Program-made: the position numbers and the translations under genes | The notes under the pieces: generated by a model | The model's input: only the letters and a program-made list of their open reading frames with translations | Database searches by the model: none | Told to the model about the DNA's origin: nothing | Part shown: positions 6,012 to 7,269 of the stretch, piece by piece | How the letters are laid out: each line of letters starts with the position of its first letter | Numbering within the stretch: the stretch's first letter is position 1 | Assembly (NCBI GenBank): GCA_003545125.1 | Contig: DQCI01000130.1 | Location: 30,244 to 37,512 of the forward strand | Length of the DNA: 7,269 nucleotides | From: Paracoccaceae bacterium | GTDB lineage: Bacteria; Pseudomonadota; Alphaproteobacteria; Rhodobacterales; Rhodobacteraceae | Direction of reading: 5' to 3'

Positions 6012-6425
6012 TCAGTCGACCTTGGCGGTCAGCCCAAGCTCGCTCGCCACGAGGGCGATGTCGCCGACGGTCTTGGCGAAGGCGTCCCGGGTCTCCTCGG
6101 TCGCGTTTTCGAGCGCCGCCTTGGCCGCGCCGACGAACTCGTCGATCACGTCCTGCGTCACCTCTTCCACCGGCATCGCCCGCTCGGCGAGCACCGAGGC
6201 GCCCTCGGGCGAGATCTCGGCGAACCCGCCGGTGACGAGATATTTCTCTACCCCGATCGTGCCCTGGACGGTCACGATGCCCGGGCGGATCGTGGCAATG
6301 GTCGGCGCATGGTTGGGCATGGCCGTAAAATCGCCGTCGGCGCCCGGGATCTGCACCGCGGTCGCCTGGCCGGAGGCCAGACGCCGCGCGGGCGAAACCA
6401 GGTCGTATTGCATGATGTCAGCCAT
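6012..6425 (-). CDS. atpC: ATP synthase F1 subunit epsilon
   Basis: The protein has 137 residues and is the epsilon subunit, part of the central stalk of F1 on the cytoplasmic side of the membrane. It links gamma to the c-ring and couples proton flow to ATP synthesis. The N-terminal beta-sandwich (about 5-88) shows MQYDLVSPARRL, VQIPGADGDFTAMPNHAP (25-42), TIRPGIVTV and KYLVTGGFAEI. The C-terminal part (about 89-137) is the two-helix arm. AGGAGG five bases before ATG 6425 supports this start over Met5. It follows atpD by 55 bases, the usual end of an atpHAGDC operon in Alphaproteobacteria, where I (a, c, b) genes sit elsewhere. In Paracoccus the separate zeta subunit, not epsilon, is the main inhibitor; whether that applies here cannot be seen. 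Length and motifs look normal. Confidence 0.97.
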   Translation of the reverse strand: MADIMQYDLVSPARRLASGQATAVQIPGADGDFTAMPNHAPTIATIRPGIVTVQGTIGVEKYLVTGGFAEISPEGASVLAERAMPVEEVTQDVIDEFVGAAKAALENATEETRDAFAKTVGDIALVASELGLTAKVD

Positions 6426-6430
6426 GTCGG

Positions 6431-6436
6431 CCTCCT
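6431..6436 (-). promoter_or_regulatory. Shine-Dalgarno AGGAGG of atpC
   Basis: On the minus strand AGGAGG is followed by CCGAC and ATG, a near-ideal site. It decides for the start at 6425 rather than the in-frame ATG at 6413. Confidence 0.85.
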
Positions 6437-6444
6437 GTCGCCTC

Positions 6445-6476
6445 GTTCCCCCGCCCCGGTCCGGCGCGGGGGGAAC
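6445..6476 (-). promoter_or_regulatory. strong hairpin in the atpD-atpC gap
   Basis: GTTCCCCC near one end pairs with GGGGGAAC near the other, and the GC-rich inner bases can extend the stem with one bulge around a short loop. It begins four bases past the atpD stop and leaves the atpC Shine-Dalgarno free. No T-run follows, so it is unlikely to terminate. A role in mRNA processing, stability or adjusting beta:epsilon output (3:1 in the enzyme) is an inference. Confidence 0.5.
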
Positions 6477-6480
6477 TCAC

Positions 6481-7269
<789 letters not shown>

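Overview
The window looks like a chromosomal stretch of an alphaproteobacterium, most probably of the Rhodobacterales (Rhodobacteraceae/Roseobacter type). The grounds are high GC (about two thirds by eye), atpD and atpC sequences of the type I know from that order, an unusual EF-G-like protein of the kind annotated there as a second 'elongation factor G', and a small H-type lectin. The placement rests on recalled family resemblance, not on a search.

Layout, left to right. (1) 1-1311, minus strand: a 3'-truncated gene for a divergent EF-G-like translational GTPase (G domain, domain II, domain III; the rest lies beyond base 1). (2) 1312-1452: a divergent intergenic region. (3) 1453-3055, plus strand: a small secreted protein of unknown function overlapping a TetA-like 12-helix MFS exporter. 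(4) 3154-3507, plus strand: a free-standing H-type lectin domain. (5) 3530-5797, minus strand, convergent with the lectin: a 755-residue modular protein with seven FG-GAP repeats (integrin-alpha-like propeller), about a dozen RTX nonapeptides and a serralysin-type C-terminus ending DDFVL, so a probable type I secretion substrate. (6) 5798-6011: its leader and, upstream on the same strand, a clear intrinsic terminator that ends the ATP synthase operon. (7) 6012-7269, minus strand: atpC complete and the C-terminal 262 residues of atpD, separated by 55 bases holding a strong hairpin.

The ATP synthase genes are ordinary core genome. The part between the atp terminator and the EF-G-like gene carries envelope and surface functions: an exporter, a periplasmic protein, a glycan-binding lectin and a calcium-dependent secreted repeat protein. 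No type I secretion genes (ABC transporter, membrane fusion protein, TolC) lie in the window, so the repeat protein would have to use a system encoded elsewhere. The two most distinctive observations are the loss of key switch residues in the EF-G-like GTPase, and the seven-blade FG-GAP plus RTX architecture, whose repeats stay similar at the DNA level. I see no CRISPR array, tRNA, rRNA, insertion sequence or phage gene.
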